From Acetivibrio alkalicellulosi (GTDB lineage Bacteria > Bacillota > Clostridia > Acetivibrionales > Acetivibrionaceae): a stretch of DNA of 64,000 nucleotides. Shown here piece by piece: positions 27,760 through 35,193 of this stretch. Location: contig VLTH01000002.1 in the NCBI GenBank assembly GCA_008125075.1, positions 2,955,024 to 3,019,023 of the forward strand, in the 5' to 3' direction. Positions within the stretch are counted from its first letter, which is position 1; each line of letters opens with the position of its first letter. Under the pieces are notes generated by a model. That model saw only the letters and a program-made list of their open reading frames with translations, ran no database searches and was not told the origin of the DNA. Position numbers and translations under genes: made by a program.

Positions 27760-28290
27760 TTAACTAAATACTATTCTACATATCCATACTGAAACAATAA
27801 CACTTATAAAATCTGCTATTAGTGCAGCTGCAAGGGTATATCTTACTTTTTTTATTCCTACCGCTCCAAAATAAACTGCAAGAGTATAAAAAATAGTCTC
27901 AGTTGAGCCCATTAATGTAGATGTAACCCTACCTATAAATGAATCTGGGCCATGCTCTTTCAGTATATCTGAAACAAGTGCCAATGATGCACTCCCTGAT
28001 ATAGGCCTCATGAAAACTAGCGGTAGAGTTTCAGAAGGAATATTAAAAATCTTTGTAACAGGTCTAACCGCATAAATTAAAAGATCCAATGCTCCAGATG
28101 CCCTAAAAACACCTATTGCAACAATGAGTCCTACCAAAGGAGGAATGATTTTTACTACAGTTGTTATACCTTCCTTAGCACCTTCGATAAATACATCATA
28201 TACTTTTACTCCCCTATAAAGCCCCACTGATAATACAACTAAAAAAATTGCAGGTATTGCATAAGAAGATAATGATTTCACAATATCCAT
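27760..28290 (-). CDS. spmB: Spore maturation protein B
   Basis: 176 aa from the ATG at 28290 after GGAGGAATTT. SpmB is a membrane protein of the nucleoside-recognition (gate) family that, with SpmA, is needed for core dehydration and heat resistance of spores. It has several hydrophobic segments, including YAIPAIFLVVLSVGLYRGV, then the gate-type PLVGLIVAIGVFRASGALD, VFMRPISGSASLALVSDIL, and STETIFYTLAVYFGAVG. It lies 22 nt after spmA and certainly shares its operon. Confidence 0.92.
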   Translation of the reverse strand: MDIVKSLSSYAIPAIFLVVLSVGLYRGVKVYDVFIEGAKEGITTVVKIIPPLVGLIVAIGVFRASGALDLLIYAVRPVTKIFNIPSETLPLVFMRPISGSASLALVSDILKEHGPDSFIGRVTSTLMGSTETIFYTLAVYFGAVGIKKVRYTLAAALIADFISVIVSVWICRIVFS

Positions 28291-28312
28291 AAATTCCTCC
28301 AGTATATAATAT

Positions 28313-28903
28313 CTAGCATGCTTTTTTTGCATACGCTAGTGAAAAAAGTTTTGCCGCTATTACACCTGCCGTTGTAGCACATATTGTAGCTATCCAAATA
28401 GTACCTATTACCTCAGTAGGGTTTTGAGATCCAGTTGCAGATCTTACCGCGATAATTGTAGCAGGTATAAATTGAATACAAGATGTATTAAGAACAAGAA
28501 AAGTACTCATTGAATCTGTTGCCGTATCTTTTTTTTTATTTAACTTCTGTAATTCATTCATAGCCTTTAGCCCTAATGGAGTTGCTGCATTTCCTAAACC
28601 TAAAAAATTAGCAACCAGATTCATTACTATGGCACCTGTAGCAGGATGATCCTTTGGTACGTCAGGAAAAAGAAGCTTTATAACTGGTCGTAAAATTTTT
28701 GCTATTCCTTTTATGATTCCACTCTTTTCTGCTATTCCCATCAACCCAGTCCAAAGACACATAACACCCAAAAGTCCAATTGAAAGTTCTATTGCATTTT
28801 GAGATGATGTCATAATAGCCTTAGTTACTTCATCTATTCTTCCATTTATTATACCTGTTATAATTCCCCCAATTAGCATACCTATCCAAATATAATTTAA
28901 CAC
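28313..28903 (-). CDS. spmA: Spore maturation protein A
   Basis: 196 aa with a GTG start at 28903 preceded by GAGGT. Partner of SpmB in spore core dehydration. Membrane segments alternate with conserved stretches such as GLMGIAEKSGIIKGIAKILR, NLVANFLGLGNAATPLGLKA and FLVLNTSCIQFIPATIIAVR, typical of the gate domain. The pair is inserted between metG and abrB, which is not its place in Bacillus. Confidence 0.92.
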   Translation of the reverse strand: MLNYIWIGMLIGGIITGIINGRIDEVTKAIMTSSQNAIELSIGLLGVMCLWTGLMGIAEKSGIIKGIAKILRPVIKLLFPDVPKDHPATGAIVMNLVANFLGLGNAATPLGLKAMNELQKLNKKKDTATDSMSTFLVLNTSCIQFIPATIIAVRSATGSQNPTEVIGTIWIATICATTAGVIAAKLFSLAYAKKAC

Positions 28904-28976
28904 TATAATACCTCACCAACTGTATTTCATAAATCTCTAAGTAAATTATATGGCACCAAAAATAATTTATACTATA

Positions 28977-29045
28977 AATTTCTTTTAGCCTCTTTCCCAT
29001 TATATTATTAATATTATGTTAGTAAGCTTTTTGCTCATGAATGTC
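28977..29045 (+). repeat. Repeat family A, right-end copy
   Basis: CCCATTATATTATTAATATT and ATGTTAGTAAGCTTTTTGCT, then CATGAATGTC, match the right end of family A. It lies directly before a full copy, giving a tandem arrangement upstream of spmA. Confidence 0.6.
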
Positions 29046-29046
29046 T

Positions 29047-29197
29047 ATTCTGAAAATACTTTTCAGAATAGAACCTTTTGATTTAATGCGCGTGCAATTT
29101 GTTTGCTTCCCAAACATGCACATGCGCAGCGTCATTCATTCGCTTTATACTTTTCATTCTATGTTAGTGAGCTTTTTGCTCATGAATGTCTATTTTA
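29047..29197 (+). repeat. Repeat family A, full copy
   Basis: Three hairpins are visible: ATTCTGAAAA / TTTTCAGAAT at the left, GCGCGTGCA...GTTTG / CAAAC...GCAC.TGCGC in the middle and TGAGC TTTTT GCTCA at the right. It is the clearest copy of the family. A further right-end fragment follows near 29299-29332. The 616-bp space between spmA and abrB contains otherwise only the abrB promoter. Confidence 0.75.
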
Positions 29198-29441
29198 AAA
29201 AATAAGTAATAAAATTTCAATTATTTTAAAAATTATAGTGTTTTTTAAAATAATTTGTAGTATAATGATAAATGTCGTTAATTAAAGTAAATAAACAAGT
29301 ATGTTAGTGAACTCTAATCTCATAAATGTATAATTATTATACTCTAAATAAATCCTTTCAAATAAAAATAGTTTTATGAATATACTTACATCACCGTAAC
29401 AAATTATCATTGTATTTTTTTGAATATTTTAAAAAAACTCC

Positions 29442-29470
29442 TTGACTATAATTGGCATATATGGTATGAT
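29442..29470 (+). promoter_or_regulatory. Sigma-A promoter of abrB
   Basis: TTGACT (29442-29447) and TATGAT (29465-29470) are 17 nt apart, about 50 nt before the start codon. Confidence 0.75.
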
Positions 29471-29519
29471 AGAAGTGCAAAGTTTGTCGAATACTGTAAT
29501 AATTGAGGAGGATTTATTT

Positions 29520-29759
29520 ATGAAATCTACAGGAATTGTAAGAAAAGTTGACGAATTAGGAAGGGTTGTATTGCCTATCGAGCTAAGAAGAACGCTTGAT
29601 ATTGCAGAAAAGGATGCACTTGAAATTTATGTTGATGGTGCTACTATCATACTTAAAAAGTATGAGCCTGCATGTATCTTCTGTGGAAATGCAAAGGATG
29701 TTTCTGTTTACAAATCTAAAAACATTTGCCCAGATTGCATGAGAGAGCTTAAAAAATAA
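29520..29759 (+). CDS. abrB: AbrB/SpoVT-family transition-state regulator
   Basis: 79 aa from the ATG at 29520, after GAGGAGG. The swapped-hairpin DNA-binding domain is clear: STGIVRKVDELGRVVLPIEL, then RRTLDIAEKDALEIYVDG. The C-terminal half carries CIFCGNAKDV...CPDCM, a four-Cys arrangement likely to bind zinc and typical of clostridial AbrB/Abh paralogues. AbrB represses stationary-phase and sporulation genes. It is the only plus-strand gene in this block, which is also the orientation of abrB relative to its neighbours in Bacillus subtilis. Confidence 0.9.
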   Translation: MKSTGIVRKVDELGRVVLPIELRRTLDIAEKDALEIYVDGATIILKKYEPACIFCGNAKDVSVYKSKNICPDCMRELKK

Positions 29760-29779
29760 TTTTAGCTTTGCAAGTTATA

Positions 29780-29816
29780 ATAAAAAGAGTGTGACTTCTT
29801 GTCCACTCTTTTTATT
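29780..29816 (+). terminator. Terminator after abrB
   Basis: AAAAAGAGTG (29782-29791) pairs with CACTCTTTTT (29804-29813), followed by a T run. Confidence 0.75.
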
Positions 29817-29872
29817 ATGTCTCTATGTCTAACTATATAATTTCATATTTATCTTATTCTAAGACTCAACCT

Positions 29873-29938
29873 TCTATAAGGTGGAGTTGAGTCTCCACCT
29901 GAAGTCTCGATGTTTAGCTTTAGCTAAACGAGTTCACT
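29873..29938 (+). repeat. Repeat family C: IS200/IS605 right-end-like orphan, copy 1
   Basis: GGTGGAG/CTCCACC forms one hairpin; then TGAAG, and GTTTAGC/GCTAAAC forms a second, ending in GAGTTCACT. This layout resembles the right end of IS200/IS605 elements, which also forms the 3' end of TnpB guide RNAs. A second copy lies at 50.2 kb. No transposase or tnpB is present nearby. It abuts the rsmI stop codon. Confidence 0.5.
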
Positions 29939-30780
29939 TAAATTAAACTGTTATATACTTCTCTTTTACTAATTCCTCTGTCCTGGGCAACCTTTTTTAT
30001 TGCAGCCTTCTTTTCTAAACCTTCTGAAATATACATTTGATAATGCTCCTCAAAACTTATATCATTCCATTTACTCTTGTTTTTTTCAATAGCCTCTAAA
30101 GGATTAGCTCCTTCAATTACCACAACATACTCTCCTCTTGGTGAATCTATCTGGTATTTTAAAATAGCTTCGTTTAGACTTAAATATATAATTTCCTCAT
30201 ATTTTTTTGTAAGTTCTCTGGCTAGAGCTATTTTTCTATCTCCTAAAACCTCATAGAGGTCATTTAGTGTAGCCTTTAACTTATGTGGCGCTTCATATAA
30301 TACTATCGTTCTTAGTTCATCTTTTAATAAAAGTATCTTCTCTTTTCTATTCTTTTTATGCATTGGAAGAAACCCTTCAAAAACAAATCTACCAGAGGAA
30401 ATGCCTGATAAAACCAGTCCCATTATTGCTGCAACAGCTCCTGGAATCATAGTAACCTTTACATCATTATCAATACATAACTTTACAATATCTTCTCCTG
30501 GATCGGAAATCCCTGGTGTGCCTGCATCAGAAACCAATGCAATATCTGTTCCTTCTAGAAGTTTTTCAATAAGAAAATTTCCTTTATTAACTTTATTGTG
30601 TTCATGGTAGCTTAAGAGTGGTTTCTTAATCTGGAAGTGGTTTAAAAGCTTCATTGCATGCCGTGTATCTTCGGCGGCAATTAAATCCACTTCTTTTAAT
30701 ATCCGTAAAGCCCGAAATGAAATATCTTCAAGATTTCCTATTGGAGTTGCAACCAGATATAACGTACCTTTAATATTCAA
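29938..30780 (-). CDS. rsmI: 16S rRNA 2'-O-ribose C1402 methyltransferase
   Basis: 280 aa from a TTG at 30780 close to GAGGAGG; an ATG at 30804 with a weaker AAGGA is possible. RsmI methylates the ribose of C1402 in 16S rRNA. GTLYLVATPIGNLEDIS, AAEDTRHAMKLLNHF, SYHEHNK, LVSDAGTPGISDPGE and VTMIPGAVAAIMGLVLSG are the full set of tetrapyrrole-methylase-fold signatures. The gene overlaps the upstream trmN6-like gene by about 11 bp, so they are translationally coupled, as yabB and yabC nearly are in Bacillus. Confidence 0.93.
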   Translation of the reverse strand: MNIKGTLYLVATPIGNLEDISFRALRILKEVDLIAAEDTRHAMKLLNHFQIKKPLLSYHEHNKVNKGNFLIEKLLEGTDIALVSDAGTPGISDPGEDIVKLCIDNDVKVTMIPGAVAAIMGLVLSGISSGRFVFEGFLPMHKKNRKEKILLLKDELRTIVLYEAPHKLKATLNDLYEVLGDRKIALARELTKKYEEIIYLSLNEAILKYQIDSPRGEYVVVIEGANPLEAIEKNKSKWNDISFEEHYQMYISEGLEKKAAIKKVAQDRGISKREVYNSLI

Positions 30781-31522
30781 TCCCTCCTCTGCAATAAATA
30801 CCATCTATTTCCTTTGAAAAATTTCCACTTTCATCATATACATACAACGGCTCCATCATTTTTAATTGTGGTTTTCCATCTCTTGATCCTTTAATCAAAA
30901 GTAAATTTGCTTTTTTATTAGGTGCTGGATGAACGAATCTGATATATTTGGGCTCTATGGAGTATTTTCTCATCAGCCAGACAATGTCAACTAATCTATC
31001 AGGTCTGTGAATCATAGCGAATTGTCCTCCTGGAAGCAAAAGCCTACTAGATGCAACTATTACATCTTCTAAAATACATAAAATCTCATGTCTTGAAACA
31101 GCTTTTCCATCACTAACATTTAATAATCCTCCTCCCCTTTTCATATATGGAGGATTTGATACAACCACATTAAACTTAGAAGCGCCAAATATTTCTATAC
31201 TTTTTTTAATATCTCCGCATACTATTTTGATTTTGCCTTCTAACTCATTAAGATTTACGCTTCTTTGGGCCATTTCTGCCATATCTTCCTGAATTTCAAG
31301 GCCTGTTATTTCTTTTGCCTCTGTTTTTCCAGCAATTAAAACTGAAATAATGCCAGTTCCTGTACCTAAATCTATTACATAATCATTTTTTTTAATATCA
31401 ACAAAATTTGCAAGTAACACTGCATCAAGCCCAAAACAAAATCCGTCTTTCTTTTGAATAAGCCTTAGTCCCTTGTATTGCAAATCATCTATTCTTTCAT
31501 TCTCGTTAAGTTTAATATTCAA
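30770..31522 (-). CDS. yabB: tRNA1(Val) A37 N6-methyltransferase-like protein (YabB/TrmN6)
   Basis: About 250 aa; the TTG at 31522 is 6 nt after GTAGGTG, while the GTG at 31531 is part of that site. It is an adenine-N6 methyltransferase: IDLGTGTGIISVLIAG is SAM motif I and VVSNPPYMKRGGG the NPPY catalytic motif. The N-terminal IQKKDGFCFGLDAVLLANFV is typical of the YfiC/TrmN6 family. It precedes rsmI, as yabB does in Bacillus. Confidence 0.9.
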   Translation of the reverse strand: MNIKLNENERIDDLQYKGLRLIQKKDGFCFGLDAVLLANFVDIKKNDYVIDLGTGTGIISVLIAGKTEAKEITGLEIQEDMAEMAQRSVNLNELEGKIKIVCGDIKKSIEIFGASKFNVVVSNPPYMKRGGGLLNVSDGKAVSRHEILCILEDVIVASSRLLLPGGQFAMIHRPDRLVDIVWLMRKYSIEPKYIRFVHPAPNKKANLLLIKGSRDGKPQLKMMEPLYVYDESGNFSKEIDGIYCRGGIEY

Positions 31523-31574
31523 ATTCAACACCTACACAGTTTAAATTAAAGATTTTATAATACATAATTTGTAC

Positions 31575-31652
31575 ACTGGCGTTTTAGAAAAATCTGAACT
31601 AATGAGAGCTATAAACTAATAAATTACACACATATTTTTTCAAAACGCCAGT
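31575..31652 (+). repeat. Inverted repeat element of 78 bp
   Basis: ACTGGCGTTTT and AAAACGCCAGT are perfect 11-bp inverted ends; the pairing extends weakly through flanking A/T runs. The centre is about 40 bp of AT-rich DNA. It looks like a small palindromic element or a long hairpin between the ferredoxin and yabB genes. Confidence 0.5.
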
Positions 31653-31660
31653 ATATGATT

Positions 31661-31700
31661 TTAAAAAAGAGCCAAAAAGTTTTTACTCTTTGACTCTTTT
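31661..31700 (-). terminator. Terminator after the ferredoxin gene
   Basis: On the minus strand AAAGAGTC and GGCTCTTT pair (with G-U) and are followed by TTTTTT. Confidence 0.6.
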
Positions 31701-31753
31701 AGACTGTAAACATACAACAAATAATTTTTGCTATACATTTAGATCCTTAAGTT

Positions 31754-31924
31754 TTATTTTGGTTCTGGAGCATCAACTGGACAAACGTTAGCACATGCTC
31801 CACAGTCAATACATTCATCAGCGTCAATGACATAAACACTGTCTCCAGCAGAAATACAAGAAACAGGACATTCAGGTTCACAAGCACCACAGCTTATGCA
31901 AGAATCATTTATTAAATATGCCAT
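31754..31924 (-). CDS. 2[4Fe-4S] ferredoxin
   Basis: 56 aa, the classic clostridial size. MAYLINDSCISCGACEPECP begins it and DADECIDCGACANVCPVDAP ends it, giving two CxxCxxCxxxCP motifs that bind two [4Fe-4S] clusters. It carries low-potential electrons between, for example, pyruvate:ferredoxin oxidoreductase and hydrogenase. GGAGGTG precedes the ATG. It has its own terminator, and its insertion between ricT and yabB is unlike Bacillus. Confidence 0.95.
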   Translation of the reverse strand: MAYLINDSCISCGACEPECPVSCISAGDSVYVIDADECIDCGACANVCPVDAPEPK

Positions 31925-32045
31925 GTTAGTACACCTCCTAAAAAAATACGCTATTTAAGCAAAAATCCTTTTACTTCATTCACTATTTTACCACTAAATT
32001 AGTTGAAAGAAAACAGTTTTTAAAATAAAACTATAATAAATATAT

Positions 32046-32921
32046 TTAATCTTCTAATTCTTTTAACTCTTCTATATCAACCTCTTCATCTAAATCATCA
32101 TCCCTGCTTACGTCTTTTATTATTTTGACTTCACTGGCATTATAAATTTTAAGATCGGTCTCATTTCCTTTATCAAGCTTAACTTTAATCAATTCTTTAA
32201 GCAGACTTATATACATAACTACACCTTGACCATCAGGTGTTTCAACTATTGCTCCTTCCTTAGGAACTCTAGTAATTATTTCCTCATAGGCTTCCTGTTC
32301 ATATTTTAAGCAGCACATAAGTCTTCCACAAGCCCCGGATATTTTTGTTGGATTCAAAGACAAGCCTTGTTCTTTTGCCATTTTAATTGAAACAGGCTGA
32401 AAATCTCCTAAAAACGAATGGCAACATAGAACTCGTCCACATACTCCTAATCCACCCATCATTTTCGCTTCATCTCTTACTCCAATTTGCCTAAGCTCAA
32501 TTCTTGTCCTAAAAACTGAGGCAAGATCTTTAACTAATTCCCTAAAATCAACTCTACCGTCAGCTGTAAAGTAAAACAAAACTTTATTATTGTCAAATGT
32601 ATATTCTACATCAATAAGTTTCATTTCAAGATTATGGTTTTTAATTTTTTGAAGGCAAATTTCATATGCCTCTTTTTCTTTCCGTGTGTTTTCTTCGTGA
32701 TGTTCCTTATCTTCTTGTGTAGCTACCCTAATAACATTTTTTAAGGGTGCAATAATTTCCTCTTCAGTAACTTCTGTATTAGGAACAACAACCAGTCCAA
32801 ATTCCACACCTCTTACAGTCTCTACTATTACATTTTGATTTAATTCTATATTTAAATCACCAGGATCAAAATAGTATATCTTGCCTGCCCTTTTAAATCT
32901 TACTCCAACCACCTTTACCAT
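32046..32921 (-). CDS. ricT: RicT/YaaT, PSP1-domain regulator
   Basis: 291 aa. In Bacillus RicT acts with RicA and RicF as an Fe-S complex that aids RNase Y cleavage and sporulation phosphorelay. VVGVRFKRAGKIYYFDPGD is the typical N-terminus. The conserved Cys clusters GGLGVCGRVLCCHSFLGD and SGACGRLMCCLKYEQEAY are intact. The start codon overlaps the holB stop, so translation is coupled. It ends in an acidic tail. The rnmV and yabA genes of the Bacillus block are absent. Confidence 0.93.
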   Translation of the reverse strand: MVKVVGVRFKRAGKIYYFDPGDLNIELNQNVIVETVRGVEFGLVVVPNTEVTEEEIIAPLKNVIRVATQEDKEHHEENTRKEKEAYEICLQKIKNHNLEMKLIDVEYTFDNNKVLFYFTADGRVDFRELVKDLASVFRTRIELRQIGVRDEAKMMGGLGVCGRVLCCHSFLGDFQPVSIKMAKEQGLSLNPTKISGACGRLMCCLKYEQEAYEEIITRVPKEGAIVETPDGQGVVMYISLLKELIKVKLDKGNETDLKIYNASEVKIIKDVSRDDDLDEEVDIEELKELED

Positions 32922-33910
32922 TATAAAATTTCCTCCTGAACTTTCATAAGCATAACTTCTACAGCAAGTTGATAGTTCACATTTCTCCTAATGTTGCTAC
33001 GCAATTCATCAATAGCCTTAATGTTTTTAAAAAGCTTTTCTGTAGAAAAATTATTTATATTATTTACTATAATATCCTTTTTATCAGAGTTAATCAATAT
33101 ATTTTCATTACCAGACTTTCCTACTACAAGTAAATCTCTGTAAAATACCACCATTATATCAAGTATTTCGTCAATACTTTCCTTGTTTCTCTCAAAAAAA
33201 TCATACACACTAAAAATATCTTTTGTTTTACACTCATTTATTTTTAAAAGTATTTCTATAGCTTTATCTCTGTTTTCTTTAAACTCATTAGAAGTAGAAA
33301 GCTCTTTTGCACGCCCAATTACACCATCTGAATATGCAGCAATAAAGTCAGCTTCTCTTTCATTTGCTAATCCATTGTCAATCAAGAATTTCTTAACCTC
33401 ATCAAATGTATTCTTTTTAAAAAGAAATGTGACACTTCTTGAACGAATAGTCTCAATAAGTGCATCATTATTTGATGTTGTCAGAATAATAAGTGCATAT
33501 GAAGGAGGCTCTTCTAATGTCTTTAATAAACAGTTTTGAGCCTGCAAAGTAAGTTTTTGAGCATCTTCGATTAAATAAACCTTCTTTGGTGAGTAAAGAG
33601 GTTTTATTAAAACATCCTTTTGCATTTTTCTAATATCATCAACACTAATACTGTTTTCCTTAGTTGAAATACGATAAAAATCAGGATTTGTTTTACCATT
33701 AAAAAGCTTGCACCCCTTACATTTACCACAGCTCTCTTCTACAACATCTTCACTGCATATAGCAATAGACGCAAAAATTTCTGCTATTGTTTTTTTCCCT
33801 ATACCTTTAGAGCCAGAAAAAATATATGCGTGTCCTTCTTTTTTGTTTTTTATTATTGTCCTAATTCTATCTAATACTTCATCTTGCCCAATAATTTGGT
33901 TAAAATTCAC
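32921..33910 (-). CDS. holB: DNA polymerase III delta' subunit
   Basis: 329 aa with a GTG start. Delta' is part of the clamp loader. AYIFSGSKGIGKKTIAEIFA is the P-loop region, CGKCKGCKLF the zinc module, and LTLQAQNCLLKTLEEPPSYA the SRC-type sensor region, here with variant residues. Its position between yaaR and yaaT matches Bacillus. It starts 18 nt after the YaaR-like gene. Confidence 0.92.
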   Translation of the reverse strand: MNFNQIIGQDEVLDRIRTIIKNKKEGHAYIFSGSKGIGKKTIAEIFASIAICSEDVVEESCGKCKGCKLFNGKTNPDFYRISTKENSISVDDIRKMQKDVLIKPLYSPKKVYLIEDAQKLTLQAQNCLLKTLEEPPSYALIILTTSNNDALIETIRSRSVTFLFKKNTFDEVKKFLIDNGLANEREADFIAAYSDGVIGRAKELSTSNEFKENRDKAIEILLKINECKTKDIFSVYDFFERNKESIDEILDIMVVFYRDLLVVGKSGNENILINSDKKDIIVNNINNFSTEKLFKNIKAIDELRSNIRRNVNYQLAVEVMLMKVQEEIL

Positions 33911-33928
33911 AACTATCCCTGCCTACAA

Positions 33929-34381
33929 TTATATTATGAGATCTAAAATTAGTCCCCTTATATCCTCTATTTTTTTTAATATACTTATGTTGTCCATTTC
34001 TTCACTTAAAATTAATCTAGTTAGGTCTTCTAATTCCTCATTGATTTTTTTTACTCGTGCAAATACTTTATATCTTCCTCTTCTGTCAAGGCAACTATCT
34101 TTCAAGAACTTATAAGAATTGCTTGTTGTTTCTGCTAAAAACTCAGAAATAAGCTTTTTATATAATTTAAGTTCTCTCATATCTACTTTTTTACCTAACT
34201 TTTGTCCCTGGCTTTCAATTTGTCCTACCAGACATTTAATTCTTTCCTCAAAATTATGGTTTTCAAGTCGCTTTAGTTGATTTTTAAAAGAAGTTTCACT
34301 CACATCATTTGTCTTTTTATCTTCTTTGCCTGATAGTTCATGGATACTTGTTCCACTTCCTATAGCTTCCTTTATTCTCAT
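33929..34381 (-). CDS. yaaR: YaaR family (DUF327) protein
   Basis: 150 aa from the ATG at 34381 after GGAGAG. The helical DUF327 pattern is visible: SFKNQLKRLE, GKKVDMRELKLYKKLISEFL, YKFLKDSCLDRRGRYKVFAR and a C-terminal helix. The function is unknown; the genomic place between tmk and holB is conserved in Firmicutes and supports the call. Confidence 0.88.
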   Translation of the reverse strand: MRIKEAIGSGTSIHELSGKEDKKTNDVSETSFKNQLKRLENHNFEERIKCLVGQIESQGQKLGKKVDMRELKLYKKLISEFLAETTSNSYKFLKDSCLDRRGRYKVFARVKKINEELEDLTRLILSEEMDNISILKKIEDIRGLILDLII

Positions 34382-34398
34382 AATAATCTCTCCTATGT

Positions 34399-34504
34399 TG
34401 GTGAGGTTTAAGCCGGTGCAATTTGATTGCTGTCGCAAACATGCACATGGGCAGCGACATTCATTCCCATTATACTTTTATCTTACCTTGATGAGCTTTT
34501 TATG
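34399..34504 (+). repeat. Repeat family A copy between tmk and yaaR
   Basis: GGTGCAATTTGATTGC, AAACATGCACATGGGCAGCG, CATTCATTCCCATTATACTT and TTGATGAGCTTTTTAT follow the family order. The right end touches the tmk stop codon. Confidence 0.65.
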
Positions 34505-35191
34505 TTATTCTGAAACTAAAACTTCCTTTACCTTCAAGTATATCATTTCATGTATTTCTTCTATTGTCAGCAATTTGTTTTTTTCTATGCAATTTATCTT
34601 GAACCAATTGTACTTTTTTGCAATATAAAGAGAATTATTATATGATTCCAGCAAATAATTATAATTTCTCTCGTGTATATCTTTCTCATCATTTCCCGTA
34701 AACTTATTTGCCCTCTGCTCCATAAGCAACTTGCTATATTCAGGAGGCATATCTAAAAACAAAACACAATCAGGAACCGGAAGTCCATATACATTAAACT
34801 CAAAATTCCATAACCATTCAAGAAAACCATTCTTTTGTGACATATCTTTTATTTTTGCAGCCTGATGAACCATGTTCGAAGTTGTATATCTATCAGATAA
34901 GATTATTCCTCCATCTTTAAAATATTTCCCCCACTTAGTTTTATATGAGGCAAATCTATCAACAGCATAAAATGTAGACGCAACGTATGGACTTACATCT
35001 TCTGGATGTTGACCAAAATCCCCACTTAGATACATCTTGACCAATGCAGATGAGTCAGAGTTGTAATCCGGGAAAGTAACTTTTTTAACTTTATATTTTT
35101 CATCTAACAATCTTTCAAATAGCTTTTGTGTTTGTGTGGCTTTCCCACTTGCATCTGATCCACTCTCAATTATAATTAACTTTCCTTTCAA
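34505..35191 (-). CDS. tmk: Thymidylate kinase, divergent
   Basis: 228 aa with a TTG start at 35191, 6 nt after GGAGG. It phosphorylates dTMP to dTDP. The P-loop reads ESGSDASGKATQTQKL instead of the usual GxDGxGKTTQ, and KVTFPDYNSDSSALVKMYL, LSDRYTTSNMVHQ and LFLDMPPEYS follow the family layout. This longer, divergent form is found in clostridia. It lies 3 nt from the decarboxylase stop, so cotranscription is likely. Confidence 0.85.
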   Translation of the reverse strand: MKGKLIIIESGSDASGKATQTQKLFERLLDEKYKVKKVTFPDYNSDSSALVKMYLSGDFGQHPEDVSPYVASTFYAVDRFASYKTKWGKYFKDGGIILSDRYTTSNMVHQAAKIKDMSQKNGFLEWLWNFEFNVYGLPVPDCVLFLDMPPEYSKLLMEQRANKFTGNDEKDIHERNYNYLLESYNNSLYIAKKYNWFKINCIEKNKLLTIEEIHEMIYLKVKEVLVSE

Positions 35192-35193
35192 AG

